Shown: positions 22,174 to 33,454 of the stretch, piece after piece
Numbering within the stretch: the first letter of the stretch is position 1
Layout of the letters: each line of letters starts with the position of its first letter
Assembly (NCBI GenBank): GCA_030734395.1
Contig: JAUZTG010000029.1
Span: forward strand, 4,774,001-4,838,000
Length of the DNA stretch: 64,000 bases
Origin: Sarocladium kiliense
Lineage: Eukaryota > Ascomycota > Sordariomycetes > Hypocreales > Sarocladiaceae
Direction of reading: 5' to 3'
Notes under the pieces: model-generated
Databases searched by the model: none
The model's input: only the letters and a program-made list of their open reading frames with translations
What the model was told of the DNA's origin: nothing
Program-made: the position numbers and the translations under genes

Positions 22174-24870
22174 ATGCAGCCTGTGGTTTCCAACATCAAG
22201 ATCGAGCAACGTCGCTCGGGGCTCGGGGTGCATGTAGCCTTGCCTCGGCTGTCATGGAAAGTCGCCTGCCCTCCCGAAGTCCGCAATTGGCAGCAGATCC
22301 GCTATGAAGTCGAGATCAGCCGATCCCAAGCGAATCCTCAATACCGCGTATACTATTTCGAGAGCTCGGAGACCATCCTGGTCCCTTGGCCCGCTGCACC
22401 ATTGACTTCCTTTGAGAGGGCAAGCGTGCGAATTCGATCATTCGGAACGAGCGACGAAGAATCTTCCGATACAGAGTGGTCTCAATGGTTTCCTGTTGAA
22501 GCTTCTATTCTTACCCAGGACACTTGGATCGCGAATCCAATTGTCAGCCCTCTAGATCTCCGTGGTGAGAGCGACCAGACATCCATGGGTTGCATTCGTC
22601 CAATGAGATTTCGGAAAGCGTTCCACGTCTCTCAGAACGAGAGAGAAACACGGAGCAGGCTATACATCACAGCTTTGGGCGTCTATGAGGCCTTTCTCAA
22701 TGGTCAGCGCGTTGGTGATGAGTGCCTCGCTCCGAATTGGACAACATACCAAACGCGTATCCAGTTCCAAGTTTTCGATGTTGGTTCATTGCTCGTCACT
22801 GGGGAGAACATTCTGGTGATAGACGTTGCTGAGGGCTGGTACGCTGGTCGGCTACTCTGGAGCGAGGGTAAAAGATATATATACGGCGACCGCATAGGAC
22901 CGCTCGCGCAGCTTGGATTCTTCGACTCTGAGCACGAGGGAACACCCTCGCGCTGGGTCATGACCGACGAAACTTGGAGTTGCCGCCCTCATGCCATCAT
23001 ATCTAGTGGCTTATACGACGGAGAGACGTACGACCTCGGACAAGAATGCGACATTTCGGATATTGGAGATAATGGGTGGACTGAAGTGGAAGCTCTGCCA
23101 CCACTAAGTTCTCAGCTCGTGCCATCTTCTTGCGAGCCAGTGAGAGTCAAACAGATCATCAAGCCTGTAGCTATACTCAGAGACCCCGACGGCAAGAATC
23201 TACTGGACTTTGGCCAGAATTTGGTTGGCAGGGTAAGAATCCCTAGTCTGTCACGACCCGACGGTCATCAACTCATAATGCGATTTGCGGAGGTCTTAGA
23301 GGATCAAAGGCTTGGGGTCCGGCCGTTGAGACAAGCCAAAGCCACTGACAAAATCATTTTCGGAGGACACGAACGGCTCGAAGACTGGACTCCTCACTTC
23401 ACATTCCATGGTTTCCGTTACGTCGAAATTGCAGGATGGGATGCCGAGGACGAGAACGAGCCGCTGACCCTCGAGTCAATCGTCGCCGAGGTCATTCACA
23501 CCGATATGGAGCGCACAGGGTTCTTTTCTTGTTCCGATGAGAGAGTCAACAAGCTCCATGAAAACGCCATTTGGTCAATGCGTGGCAACTTTGTCGGCCT
23601 CCCAACAGACTGTCCCCAGAGGGATGAGCGCCTAGGTTGGACCGGCGACATCCAAGTCTTTTCCCCAACAGCCAGCTATCTCTATGACTGTGATGCAGTT
23701 CTGGCTAACTGGATGAGAGATGTCATGGCAGAGCAGACTATAAACGGGGGCATCGTGCCACTGGTTGTACCGGATCTGATGAAGGATGGTCCCTGGCCTA
23801 CTGTGCCGCAGGCTGTCTGGGACGACGTTGTCATTATTCTTCCGTGGACTCTGTACCTGAACTTTGGAGATGTGCATGTCCTACGCGAGAATTGGTCAGG
23901 CATGGAAGCACATCTGAAGTCGGTGCGACGTGGGAGCGACGGGCTTTGGGATCCTGAGCAGTGGCAGCTCGGTGACTGGCTAGACCCAGCTGCGCCTCCC
24001 AATGCACCAGGTCTCAGTCGTACGGACGGCACTCTGGTAGCCGATCAGTACTTAGTCCACGTTACATCGCTCATGGCACAAATTGCTGGAGTGCTGGGAC
24101 TTCACGAGGCCGCTCAAAAGTACAAAGGCGAGCATGTCCGTCTCAGGCAGACGTTTCAGGACAAATATATGGCCAAGTCCGGGCTGATGGTGGGGGATAC
24201 TCAAACCTCTTTATCTCTGTCGATACTGTTCAATATCCATTCAACGCCCGAGCAGAAGCAGAGAGCTGCCGATCGTCTCGCCCGGCTTGTGCGATATGCC
24301 GGCTTCCGAGTCTCGACAGGCTTTGCCGGCACTCCAGCTATTCTGCATGCGCTCACACAAGGCGGCCACACCCAACTGGCGTACCGGATGTTACTTGAAG
24401 AAGGCTGCCCGAGTTGGCTCTACCCAGTCTCTATGGGCGCGACGACTATCTGGGAGAGATGGGATAGCATGCTTGAGGATGGAAGCATTAACCCAGGAGA
24501 GATGACGAGTTTCAACCATTATGCTCTCGGCAGCGTTGCAGATTGGCTGCATAAAACCGTTGCTGGGTTGAGCCCTCTTGAGCCAGGTTGGAAGAAGGTG
24601 ATGATTAGTCCAAAGCCTGGGGGCACTCTCACCAGCGCGAGAGGAAGTCTGGACAGCCCGTACGGCATTATCAGCTGCGAATGGAAGCTTGTGTGTAATG
24701 GAAAGGAGGTGGATGTTGAAGTTTCAGTTCCACCAAACGTAAAGGCTGTCATTGACGATCCGCGGGGAGAGTTCGCGGTTGGCTCCGGCAGACATGCCTT
24801 CAAGTGGCCGGTGCCAAAGGAGCAAGAATTGTGGCCACCGCAGCCGCAAATAATTGCATTTGGAATGTAG
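22174..24870 (+). CDS. Alpha-L-rhamnosidase, GH78, without signal peptide
   Basis: Single-exon gene of 898 residues, the usual GH78 length. It hydrolyses terminal alpha-L-rhamnose from rhamnogalacturonan fragments or plant glycosides. The order of domains fits the Bacteroides/Streptomyces-type enzymes: N-terminal beta domain with LPRLSWKV, a sugar-binding-like domain (RKAFHV..., YITALGVYEAFLNGQRVGDECLAPNWT, VLRDPDGKNLLDFGQNLVGRVR-like region), then the (alpha/alpha)6 barrel with LPTDCPQRDERLGWTGDIQVF at about residues 476-496, which holds the conserved acidic residues. Later motifs QLGDWLDP and TTIWERWDS also fit, and a C-terminal beta domain closes the protein. The start at MQPVVSNIKIEQRR is hydrophilic: no signal peptide, so it probably acts in the cytosol on imported substrate. 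It is followed by the Zn2Cys6 gene. Confidence 0.94.
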   Translation: MQPVVSNIKIEQRRSGLGVHVALPRLSWKVACPPEVRNWQQIRYEVEISRSQANPQYRVYYFESSETILVPWPAAPLTSFERASVRIRSFGTSDEESSDTEWSQWFPVEASILTQDTWIANPIVSPLDLRGESDQTSMGCIRPMRFRKAFHVSQNERETRSRLYITALGVYEAFLNGQRVGDECLAPNWTTYQTRIQFQVFDVGSLLVTGENILVIDVAEGWYAGRLLWSEGKRYIYGDRIGPLAQLGFFDSEHEGTPSRWVMTDETWSCRPHAIISSGLYDGETYDLGQECDISDIGDNGWTEVEALPPLSSQLVPSSCEPVRVKQIIKPVAILRDPDGKNLLDFGQNLVGRVRIPSLSRPDGHQLIMRFAEVLEDQRLGVRPLRQAKATDKIIFGGHERLEDWTPHFTFHGFRYVEIAGWDAEDENEPLTLESIVAEVIHTDMERTGFFSCSDERVNKLHENAIWSMRGNFVGLPTDCPQRDERLGWTGDIQVFSPTASYLYDCDAVLANWMRDVMAEQTINGGIVPLVVPDLMKDGPWPTVPQAVWDDVVIILPWTLYLNFGDVHVLRENWSGMEAHLKSVRRGSDGLWDPEQWQLGDWLDPAAPPNAPGLSRTDGTLVADQYLVHVTSLMAQIAGVLGLHEAAQKYKGEHVRLRQTFQDKYMAKSGLMVGDTQTSLSLSILFNIHSTPEQKQRAADRLARLVRYAGFRVSTGFAGTPAILHALTQGGHTQLAYRMLLEEGCPSWLYPVSMGATTIWERWDSMLEDGSINPGEMTSFNHYALGSVADWLHKTVAGLSPLEPGWKKVMISPKPGGTLTSARGSLDSPYGIISCEWKLVCNGKEVDVEVSVPPNVKAVIDDPRGEFAVGSGRHAFKWPVPKEQELWPPQPQIIAFGM

Positions 24871-25461
24871 ATAGAGATTAGGAGCAAAAAAATACGACCG
24901 ATAGAAAAATGCTTCTCAAAATGGACATCATACATCGGCGGGCTACTGCTGGGGTAAACATGTTCCGGTAAGTCCTTACACGTAAAACAGCCTGCTCTTC
25001 AAAGCCAACTTTGCACTGGCATAAGTCAAGATAACGATATAAACCCTCCAGCTTATTTGGCGAACAACTGAGGACTATATTTCTCATAAGGCAGCTGCAT
25101 GGTGACCCTTTAAGGAATGAACTGTCAGGAGTAGGAGTGCACTGTGAGATAACATCCATCGTCAAGCATTGCCGGATGATGAGTAACGAAAGGTTAGGAT
25201 AATACCACCTCAGAGCTGATTAACAACATATAAAAAAAGGGAGACTCCAGGCTTAATCTATCCGACGTCGCGTATTTCGTCTAGTTTCTCGTGCCAGAGG
25301 GTTTGCAGGCTTAAGCAGGCAGCGTCACGTGTTTACAGGCTCGGGGCCACCATCCGCGAAAGGCGCATGACGATCATTGCTAACGATTGAGCCGCACCTC
25401 TGCATCAATACGACGTTTCTATTGAAGAAGAATTGTCTCCTGTGTTCAACACCCAAGACAT
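24871..25461. other. Intergenic, GH78 to regulator
   Basis: 0.59 kb in tandem arrangement, AT-rich around 25000-25260; no gene seen. Confidence 0.5.
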
Positions 25462-27279
25462 ATGCGCAAACCTACAGCATGTCAGCAATGCCGCAGCGCC
25501 CGGCGGAAGTGCGTTGTAAGCAGCCCGCCTGCGTTGGCATGCCGGCCGTGTCGTGACAGGTTGCTGCACTGCAGCTCTGCAACGACTCAACGGAACAGTC
25601 ATCAAAACAGACTCAGAGCTGCACTACCGGGGAAAGGCAGTGTCTCCGAGTCACCAGCCAGCGAACCGCCAGCACACCGTCCAGAGGCAGTACTAGCACC
25701 AACGCTGCCAGCTGACGAGATGTATGCTCCGGGGCTTCCCAGATTACTTGTAGAGCCTTTGGTCGAGATATATCTGCAGAGAATACATCATCGACCGCAC
25801 AGTCTATTCCACCCTCGCAGCCTACTGGAGACAGTCCGTCAGGGCACTTGCAGCCGGGCACTAGTCCTGGCAATCTGCAGCATGGCTTGTTGGATATCTG
25901 ATAACACAGACCTGCGAGACGTACATCAGTCACTGGCATTAGAAGCAAAGAGCCTTCTTAAAGCTGACCTGGAAAACATAACACTGGAAAACGTGCAAAC
26001 ATGCTGTGTTATTGCAAATCTTTGCGAATGGAGTTGCAATCGATCATCAGAGGCTCTCTTCTTCCGTAAGCACCAACCCCAGCTCTGCGCTCCTGTTGGC
26101 CCTTTTCCTCAAAGCCAAAACTCACCTGTTATGGAAGGCATTGCAATTGGCATGGCAGAGATTATGAACCTGTCCACACCAGACTTGAGCAGTCCCATTG
26201 CTGAGCGCGAGACGAAGCGTCGCGTTTTCTGGACCTTGTTCGCCGCGGACCGCTGGTTTTCGTCCGGGCTACATCTTGCGAGACTACTCGACGACTTCCA
26301 AAAGAGTGTCGAGCTTCCCATGGACGAAAGCATATTTCATTCTCTCGACCCGGCTGATATGACCCTCTCAACGCCGTGGAAACCGGGTCTTTGGGCACAT
26401 ATGGTCGGCTTGCACAAGCTCTTTGGCCCAATACTAGACCTGAATCGTCGTTGTGCTCAAGGAGATATTCTGGACAACGAACGAGAGGTCCTTGTCGCGG
26501 ATATTGCTAACAGCCTGGCGTCTTGGGAGACTATGATACCCTCAGGGGACAAGATTACAGAAGAAAACTTCCAATTTCATCGTCAACGAGGAACAGGTGG
26601 CCCTCTGATAGCACTCCACCTGGCTCACAACTACTACTCTCTCCTTCTTTACTTCCAGTACCTATCACACGATCATCCGCTGTCTTCAAGCGAGCAAACC
26701 TATATGAAGCGTTGCAAGGAGCACGCCGAAGTGTACAGCCGGCTCGTGAAACTCAGCCGCGAGCATTCCGGGTGTGAAGCATTATTCCCAACTGTCAGCC
26801 ACATGACCGTGGTTTCGTCGTCGGTACTGCTACACACCTTGCTTTTCGGCGAAAAGGAAGAGGTTGCAAACGCACGGGCGACTCTGAACTCCAACTTCGA
26901 GGCTCTGGTTGAGTTTAAACAGTACTGGCCGGAGTTGACTGCGCAAATGGTAAGCAGCCGGCCCCAACGCAGCCAATCCTATCTTGTCTATTGTCCTGTC
27001 AGCCGAGAGTACCTTTTCTAACATCCTTATTCCAAGATCGACCGTCTGACTTCCTTTCAAGAGATGTGTCTTCTAGCTGGCTCGAGGAACCAGCATACGC
27101 ACGACTTCGATAACTGGATGCTACGGTTTGTGGTGGAATTCGCTCTGCCTCTCGAAAAGAGGCGCTTCACGCTGAAGCAAGTTCGGGAGTCCGGTGGCAC
27201 TGTGGACGCTGAACATATGGCTTGGTTCGCAGAGCAAGGGAGACTGATTGATTTTGATAGCTTCAGTTTTGGGGTTTGA
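25462..27279 (+). CDS. Zn(II)2Cys6 transcription factor with fungal-specific domain
   Basis: Exons 25462-26065, 26138-26949 and 27037-27279 give 552 residues. The DNA-binding cluster is at the extreme N-terminus: Cys7-x2-Cys10-x6-Cys17-x9-Cys27-x2-Cys30-x6-Cys37, with basic residues after the second Cys. The middle region (IYLQRIHHRPHSLFHPRS, then FWTLFAADRWFSSGL and ARLLDDFQ) is the fungal-specific regulatory domain. The proposed first intron, 26066-26137, is 72 nt, so reading through it keeps the frame; I splice it because the joined text EALFFR-IAIGMAEIMNLS matches the domain while the 24 intron-encoded residues do not. Its position beside GH78, GH51 and the transporter suggests a local pathway regulator. 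No coiled-coil is evident after the cluster. Confidence 0.88.
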
Positions 27280-27680
27280 TTTGGCTTGGAGACAGCGGGA
27301 GAGAAGGATGCCAGCTGAGATGATGCACGACATCGGTCGAACAACATGCGGCTGCTTTCGTCGTGACAGCACGATGTGTGCAGTGGGAGACTCTCCGACT
27401 TGGTTTTAAAGCAGGCTAACGGAGACAGCTGCAGTTCTCCTTCTACATTGTGCAACGTCATGATTGTCCGCCTTGACGCGTCCAATTAGCTGTCCGAGGG
27501 CAACGAGCCTTGTGGGCCGCCGATGCTGGTTGCGAGAGCCGTAGCGACACCTAATGGCCCCGAAAAGTCTCCGAATCTCAGACTACATAAATCGTCCTCA
27601 TCAACCAGCAGTCATCGTTCACTCGGATCAACACTTTCTTCACAACAAATTCTCCCGGATTGCCGACATCGATAACTGCC
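27280..27680. other. Intergenic, regulator to hydrolase
   Basis: About 400 bases in tandem arrangement; only promoter and 3' sequence expected, no gene seen. Confidence 0.5.
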
Positions 27681-28670
27681 ATGACGCAGATTGCAGCCTT
27701 GGAGCGGGCGTTTCGTACGTCGAAAGGCAATCATTACTCTTATACCCATAAGGAGCCAAGATCCGACTCTGCAACACTCCTGTTCCTTCACGGCTTTCCT
27801 TCTCACAAGGGCGATTGGATTTACCAAAAGGGACATTTTGAGAAACTTGGATATGGTATAATTCTCTTGGATATTTTGGGCTTTGGTCGCAGCGAAGCCA
27901 CGACTGCCCGAGAATGCTATCACTGGCGGTCGATGAGCAATGACATAACCGAGCTCCTTGACCACCTCCAAGTCAAAGGGCCAGTCATCGGCATCGGCCA
28001 CGACCTTGGTGCAATGCTACTTTCGCGTCTGGCGATCTGGCACCCAGAGCGCATCGAGGCCGTCATTTACATCGCAGTCGGCCCACACAAATTGGGACTA
28101 CGGTTTGATGTCGATGCAATCAACAGTTTCACGAAGTCCATGATGGGACATGAGTATCTCGGATACATTGACTGGATGGTCACCGACCCCAGTGCGCAAC
28201 ATGACTTGGAAACCCATGCTGAGTCGGCAATGAAGCTCATCTTCTGCGATGAGCCTGAGCTATGGAATTCTGACTTCCGCCCCGCCGGTGCCATGAAGGC
28301 CTTTGTGACCCAGGACAAAGAGGCTTCGGTCGGGCCGTGGTTCTCTTCGGAGATGCAAAAGCTGCACCTTGAGCTTTACAAGCGTTCTGGTGGATACAAG
28401 GGGGCAATCAGTTGGTACAAGATGATGGCGAACAATGACTCGATCGCCGATGAACAACATCTTGAAGACCAGATGATGGAGAAGCCGGCAATGTTGATTG
28501 TGCCAGAACACGAAGCTATCCAGCAAAAGGACACGGTCTCGTCATGGCACACGAACCTTTCTGTTGAACCATTATCATGTGGTCACTGGGTTCATATGGA
28601 GAGAGCTGCGGAGACCAACAAAATCATCGAAGGCTTCCTTGCTTGTCTTGTTTCCGGGGAGAATAAGTAG
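27681..28670 (+). CDS. Alpha/beta hydrolase, epoxide-hydrolase-like
   Basis: Single-exon gene of 329 residues. ATG 27681 (MTQIAALERAF) is chosen; the frame extends 7 codons further only to a TTG. The oxyanion motif LFLHGFPSHKGDW and the nucleophile elbow GIGHDLGAML, with Asp as nucleophile, are those of epoxide hydrolases and haloalkane dehalogenases, not of Ser esterases. The C-terminal GHWVHMERA supplies the catalytic His. No signal peptide, so it is cytosolic. A cap domain occupies residues ~130-240 (WYKMM region). An epoxide or ester substrate is inferred from the Asp nucleophile only. It is convergent with the aldo/keto reductase 195 bases downstream and may belong to the same catabolic block. 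Confidence 0.88.
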   Translation: MTQIAALERAFRTSKGNHYSYTHKEPRSDSATLLFLHGFPSHKGDWIYQKGHFEKLGYGIILLDILGFGRSEATTARECYHWRSMSNDITELLDHLQVKGPVIGIGHDLGAMLLSRLAIWHPERIEAVIYIAVGPHKLGLRFDVDAINSFTKSMMGHEYLGYIDWMVTDPSAQHDLETHAESAMKLIFCDEPELWNSDFRPAGAMKAFVTQDKEASVGPWFSSEMQKLHLELYKRSGGYKGAISWYKMMANNDSIADEQHLEDQMMEKPAMLIVPEHEAIQQKDTVSSWHTNLSVEPLSCGHWVHMERAAETNKIIEGFLACLVSGENK

Positions 28671-28865
28671 TTCACAATCCGCTGCTTTGGTCGCATTGCA
28701 GATGAATTGTGTCACACTGTCTGCACAAGCCCAACACCCGGCCTCGAAACAAGTCGGCCGTGGACATCATAGGAAGCATGGAGCACATACCAATAAATTC
28801 CGTCGGCCGCGTTCCAAAGACGTAAGCGTAGTGTGTGAGCTATCTGAGATACTTCTACGTTTACC

Positions 28866-30045
28866 TTAAAGAGTTTCCGGAACATGAAAAGTCTTGGGCT
28901 TATACGGTTCTTCCAAGTATGCCTCCTCCTCATCAGTCAGCAGCTTTCCCCGCGCTCCGATTGCTTCCTCGATCCTTTCAAGTTTACTGAAACCGATGAT
29001 GGGACTAGTAACGCGCTTCTGAATCCAGGATAGACTCACGTGGGCCATAGACCAGCCATGCAGCTTCGCGAGGTGCTCCACGCGTCCGATGATATCAATA
29101 TCTGCTTGAGAAAGATCCCCTTTCTCCAGCTGGCTTCTGGCTGTGGAGCCTTTGTTTGACAACGGTCTAGCCAGATTGCCACGAAAGAGAGGAGCCCAGG
29201 GAATCAGACCGACACCTGTATCATTGCAGAAGCGGTTCATTTCCCTCTCTTCCTCGCGATAGGCTAAATTGTACTGATTCTGCATGCTGATAAATTTCGT
29301 CCATTTGTTGAGCTCGGCGCAGAATTGCATCCGAGCAAATTGTGTCGCATACATGCTGCTCGCGCCAATGTAGCGGACCTTCCCAGACTGAACGAGATCA
29401 TGCAGGGCCTTCATGGTCTCCTCAATCGGCGTAGTAGTATCGAAACGATGGATCTGTAAAAGGTCGATGTACGTCGTACCCAGCCTTTCTAAGGAAGCCT
29501 CGACTTGATTGAAGATCGCTGTGCGAGATAATCCAAACTGGTTCTGATAATCCTTTGAGTTCTCTACCGCCTCTCTTTCATACCAGGCTAGTTTAGCTAA
29601 GTACATGTTAGTCGCTGCAGGGCATAGGTTCATTGTTAAAAGATGGGTCGAACGTACTGGGATCCTCGCTGACGCCCCAAAAGCACTTAGTCAAGATCAC
29701 AACCTTCTGTCGGGGGATGTTGTATTTCTTCAGCGCCTTGCCAATAATGACCTCTGAAGTTCCATTACTGTAAGCGTTCGCGGTGTCCCAGGTATTGAGA
29801 CCTTTGTCATAAGCAGCTTTCAGTAATAGAAGGGCCTACCGCTGATTAGATCAAAGCAATTCTTATAACAATAAGCGATAGTAGAATCAGAAGCCACGTA
29901 CCTCTTCTTCCTCGATGTTCCACGGCATTGACCTTTGGTCACCGAAACTCATACATCCAAATATCGGCACAGACACCCTGAGGCCGCTATTACCTAGAGT
30001 TCGGTACTCGCATTGTGTGCTTTCCAGGGACTGGCGAAGATCCAT
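28866..30045 (-). CDS. Aldo/keto reductase
   Basis: Three exons on the minus strand: 29902-30045, 29658-29835 and 28866-29596, giving 350 residues. It is an NADPH-dependent carbonyl reductase of cytosolic AKR type. TLGNSGLRVSVPIFGCMSFG starts the barrel; the catalytic tetrad is visible as Asp and Tyr in NTWDTANAYSNG, Lys in VILTKCFWG and His in LLQIHRFD. Further family signatures are VRYIGASSMYA, IPWAPL and the cofactor-binding end SPIIGFSKLERIEEAIGA. The sequence is closest in style to yeast Ypl088w and versiconal-acetate-reductase-like AKRs. The third exon start at 29596 is preferred over one 13 bases upstream because a CTAAC branch site precedes it at normal distance; both keep the frame only if the codon is reassembled as Thr. 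Confidence 0.9.
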
Positions 30046-31953
30046 AGCGGGAGTTGTTAAATTTTTTCTTTGTAGCCGAAGAGCAGGTTCGAGGTGTTAT
30101 TGTTTACTGATGCGTTGCCAGAGTGTAGGAAAGCTGAGGCAATGCTACAAGAGCGTAATGTCGGGATAGGGATTTGATTTATAGCCATCATCAGCATTCA
30201 GGTCACGTGGCATCCTCAAATCACGACCGCTGTTCGTCATTTGAACCAACATATCTAAGTCGAAAACTTTTGCATAGTGAAGCGTGCTGGTGACGTATTC
30301 AGATATAGACATCGCCCTACGGTATATCGAACATCCGTAGAGTCGACGAGATGTAAGAGCAGATCTCCACTCAGTATCAGCTGCGTGCAGACAGTAATGG
30401 TCCCCCCCCCCCCACTCCGGAGGCTAGCACTAGGGCATAAGCAGGTTGCATTAGTGCATTCCACCTTGTAGCTCACCCCTTCTAGTGGAAATGCTGTTGG
30501 GGGATTTCTTCTTGATTGCGACGGTGGGCGGCACCGACAGAAGCTCGATGTGAACCAAATGATGCTACACGCGATCATAGTGACCATGCAAAGCCTGGCG
30601 AAGCGTCCAACCCAACGTTCGGGGAGGACGATTTAGCAGCCGGGGCCGAGTTTGATCTTAAGTCCGGGCTCCGATATCTATATGGGGCAGAAACGGGGCG
30701 TCTTAATGAGATAGCTTGCAGATGATTGAGTCACGCTACTTGGCAACATACATGGTTTAGAATCCTGCTGCACCTTTATGACGAGAGAGAAAGTCTTTAT
30801 GAAGAGCTTGCTCTTACAACAGGTCTTCTGAGGCCTATGGTTATGCCGTTGGGGCTACTTTTGGCTGCTTCATTTTCATGTTGTTTACTCCCCCACCCCT
30901 TTATAGCTGGTAGAGCAGCGGGACATGCTCTCCAAACTCATCCGAACCAAGAATAGAGAGAGCTTCAACTCCGAATCGTGTCTTGGGGCCAGTGGTCGAC
31001 CTGAGCCATTCGCGGACGTAAGTGCTTGCGAACATAACCCAGAAAGGTATAGGATGGGATGGGGAGCTCATCGAGGTGGATGCAAAAATGATGTGATTAA
31101 ATGAAGGAGCTAAATTAGATCATCTTGATAAAATCTACGACTGATGAGCTCGTATCCGAGTCAGGCAAATTGAGTGTCGACACGCGAGATAGGAACGCTG
31201 CCTTCAGTAGAGAACCTATGAAGAGAATGGCATACGTAAACCCTCGAGGCTGAAGACTATTGAGTGATAATTAGCTATCTAAGCGAGCCCTACACGGGAG
31301 CCTGAGGCCTTAGTTTCCCACGGCTTGCTGCACACGACTCGCCTGACGTGACGTGTTCGTGTCCCCCATTCACCCCGAGGATGCAGAGGAATGAAGCCAG
31401 AACGAACCCCTTACCTCCGTTTACTCGGCTCTACAGCATATACTGATGTTGAACAGCTCTGAACCGACATCATAGGACCCCATCTCTGCGGGTTGGAGTA
31501 TTCGAGGTCGTCTGATAAGCGTCCGTCGCTGGGATGTGAGTGTGTATCGTACTCACGCAGCAAACTAAAACGTAAACTTCAAACTTCATTCGTCGAATCG
31601 CATGACTAAAAGCCCGAGTCCACACTTATCAGCTCTTAGTATCTATACTAGCGAAAGAAGGACGCCGCGAACAGATTCTTGATCTAATTTGTTATCACAA
31701 TTAGCTCAGTTATGGCATAGCTTTGCTATTATCTCGACGGACCAAGATAGCCGTCTCTTCTATAGGTGGCTTGTATATTTCATGCGGCTGAACCTAGGAC
31801 GCCACATTGTTTTGTGGCATTCTAGCCATGGCGAGATGTCTATAAAGGCCCGGCCAAGATCTGGAAGATCGTGACTGAGTCAATGAATGACATTCAGGAT
31901 TCCATCAGGCCGACCGTTCCCAGCTCCTTGACCAAGAGTTCTTCACAGTCACA
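30046..31953. other. Divergent intergenic region with poly-C tract
   Basis: 1.9 kb between the reductase start (-) and the asparaginase start (+). No gene supported. It contains a 12-base C run at 30402-30413 and several AT-rich patches (30660-30850, 31060-31270). Confidence 0.5.
30402..30413 (+). repeat. C12 homopolymer
   Basis: Twelve consecutive C in non-coding DNA; length is prone to slippage and to sequencing error. Confidence 0.9.
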
Positions 31954-33454
31954 ATGTTCTATTCGCTTGTCATTGTGTTGATCCTTGCTGAAGCTGTGGG
32001 GGCTTTGAAGCACCAGATCCAGAAGCGAGAAGATCCAAACACGGGCTTAACCTGGATTTATAAAGATCCATCCTTGCCTAAGGTCATGTCCGTCGGTCCC
32101 ATTGCTCATCGCACTCGAGTATCCCGCTAAACGTGGTCTCCCAGGCTCTATAACACCGGCGACGGAACTATTTTATCGGGCTCGAGCAATGGACGCCTTG
32201 ATACGACGGCTTATGGAGGTGGTAACAATGGGTTGACTCCGGAGACGCTCATCGGAAACGTCAGCGAGGTTCTCGATATTGCCCAGTTGGCCATTGTCAA
32301 CATCATCGGGGGTCGCAATGGAGGTGGCAGTGCTAACGCTGACTCGGATCGTTTTCTAAACATCTCCATGGATGCCAATAACCGCCTTTGTCAATGCAAC
32401 TCGGACATCGTGGGCGCTGTCATGATCCATGGCACAAACACTCTTGCGGACACGGTAAGACGAGTCGCCTCACCTGATGCTTAGTGGTCACTGTCAGCGA
32501 TCGTATAGGATTAACACCGATCTACAGGTTTTTGGAGTTGACCTCACTCTGAATTGCTCCAAGCCCTTTGTTGCAACTGGCTCCATGCGTCCCAACTCGG
32601 CCTTGTCTGCTGATGGCCCATCCAACTTCTACGACGCCGTACGGACCGCTGTTCACCCTGAGGCCCGAGATCGAGGAGCTTTGATTGCTTTCAACGACCA
32701 CCTTGTATCTGCATTCTATGCGACCAAGACAAACGGAAACACCGTGACTACATTTCTCTCCAGTGATCAGGGTTACATCGCCCAGTTCATGTCCGGGCAG
32801 CCCTACTTCTTCTACGGGGCCTCATTGCCGAAAGGCCGCCACTACTTCGATCCGTTTAAGCTCACGCAACCGCTCCCCAAGGTTGATCTCCTATATGGCT
32901 ACCGTAAGTTTCTACGATTACCTACTCACAAGCGTCTGGTTGTCACTGCTAAAGCATCTTTGAAGAGGGTTTCGACGCCGATCTACTTTATGCGGCTGCG
33001 GAAGGGGGCGCAAAGTGAGTTACAAAGACGAGGTGATGAATCAAGCCAGATCCATGCTTCTAACAGCTTCAGGGGTATTGTCATCATGGGCGTCGGCCCT
33101 GGTGCTCTGAGCACAGCTGCTACCAACGCAGCCGCAGACCTCTATTCTCGAGGCATCATTACCGTAGCGTCCTTCCGACCATTCTTTGGCGCGACCGTTC
33201 CTTCTGCCCAACCTCTCAATATGTATGTCAGATATGTAGATACATCACAGGGGCGAGGATTTGTCCAGTCTTACTGACCTGTGTGGTGTAGTATAAGCTC
33301 GGGCTTCTTGCGTGGTGAGAACGCTAGGACTCAGCTTCAGCTTGCGCTTGGTTCAGGTTACGATTTCAACCAGACTCGCAGCCTCTTTGAGAATGATGTC
33401 CGGAAGGCTCTTTACACCAATGCTACAAGCTTCTACAATGGCCTCGTCCTCTGA
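31954..33454 (+). CDS. Secreted type II L-asparaginase homologue with altered pocket
   Basis: Six exons: 31954-32087, 32145-32454, 32528-32903, 32966-33014, 33073-33222 and 33292-33454, giving 393 residues. Residues 1-18 are a signal peptide, followed by a Lys-Arg at 24-25 that could be a Kex2 site. Family features are the first Thr motif NTGDGTILSGSS (Thr53), the second motif MIHGTNTLADT (residues 138-148), VATGSMRPNSALSADGPSN, the Lys of ATKTNGN (Lys215), SGQPYFFY and a C-terminal LQLALGSGYD. Against the usual HGTDT, Asp is Asn (residue 143), and the GS(Q/D)D substrate loop is replaced by IIGGRNGGGS. Thr53, Thr142 and Lys215 are kept. So the fold is clear but asparagine hydrolysis is uncertain. 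The first donor (GTCCGT) is weak; all other introns are standard. Convergent with the next gene. Confidence 0.85.
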
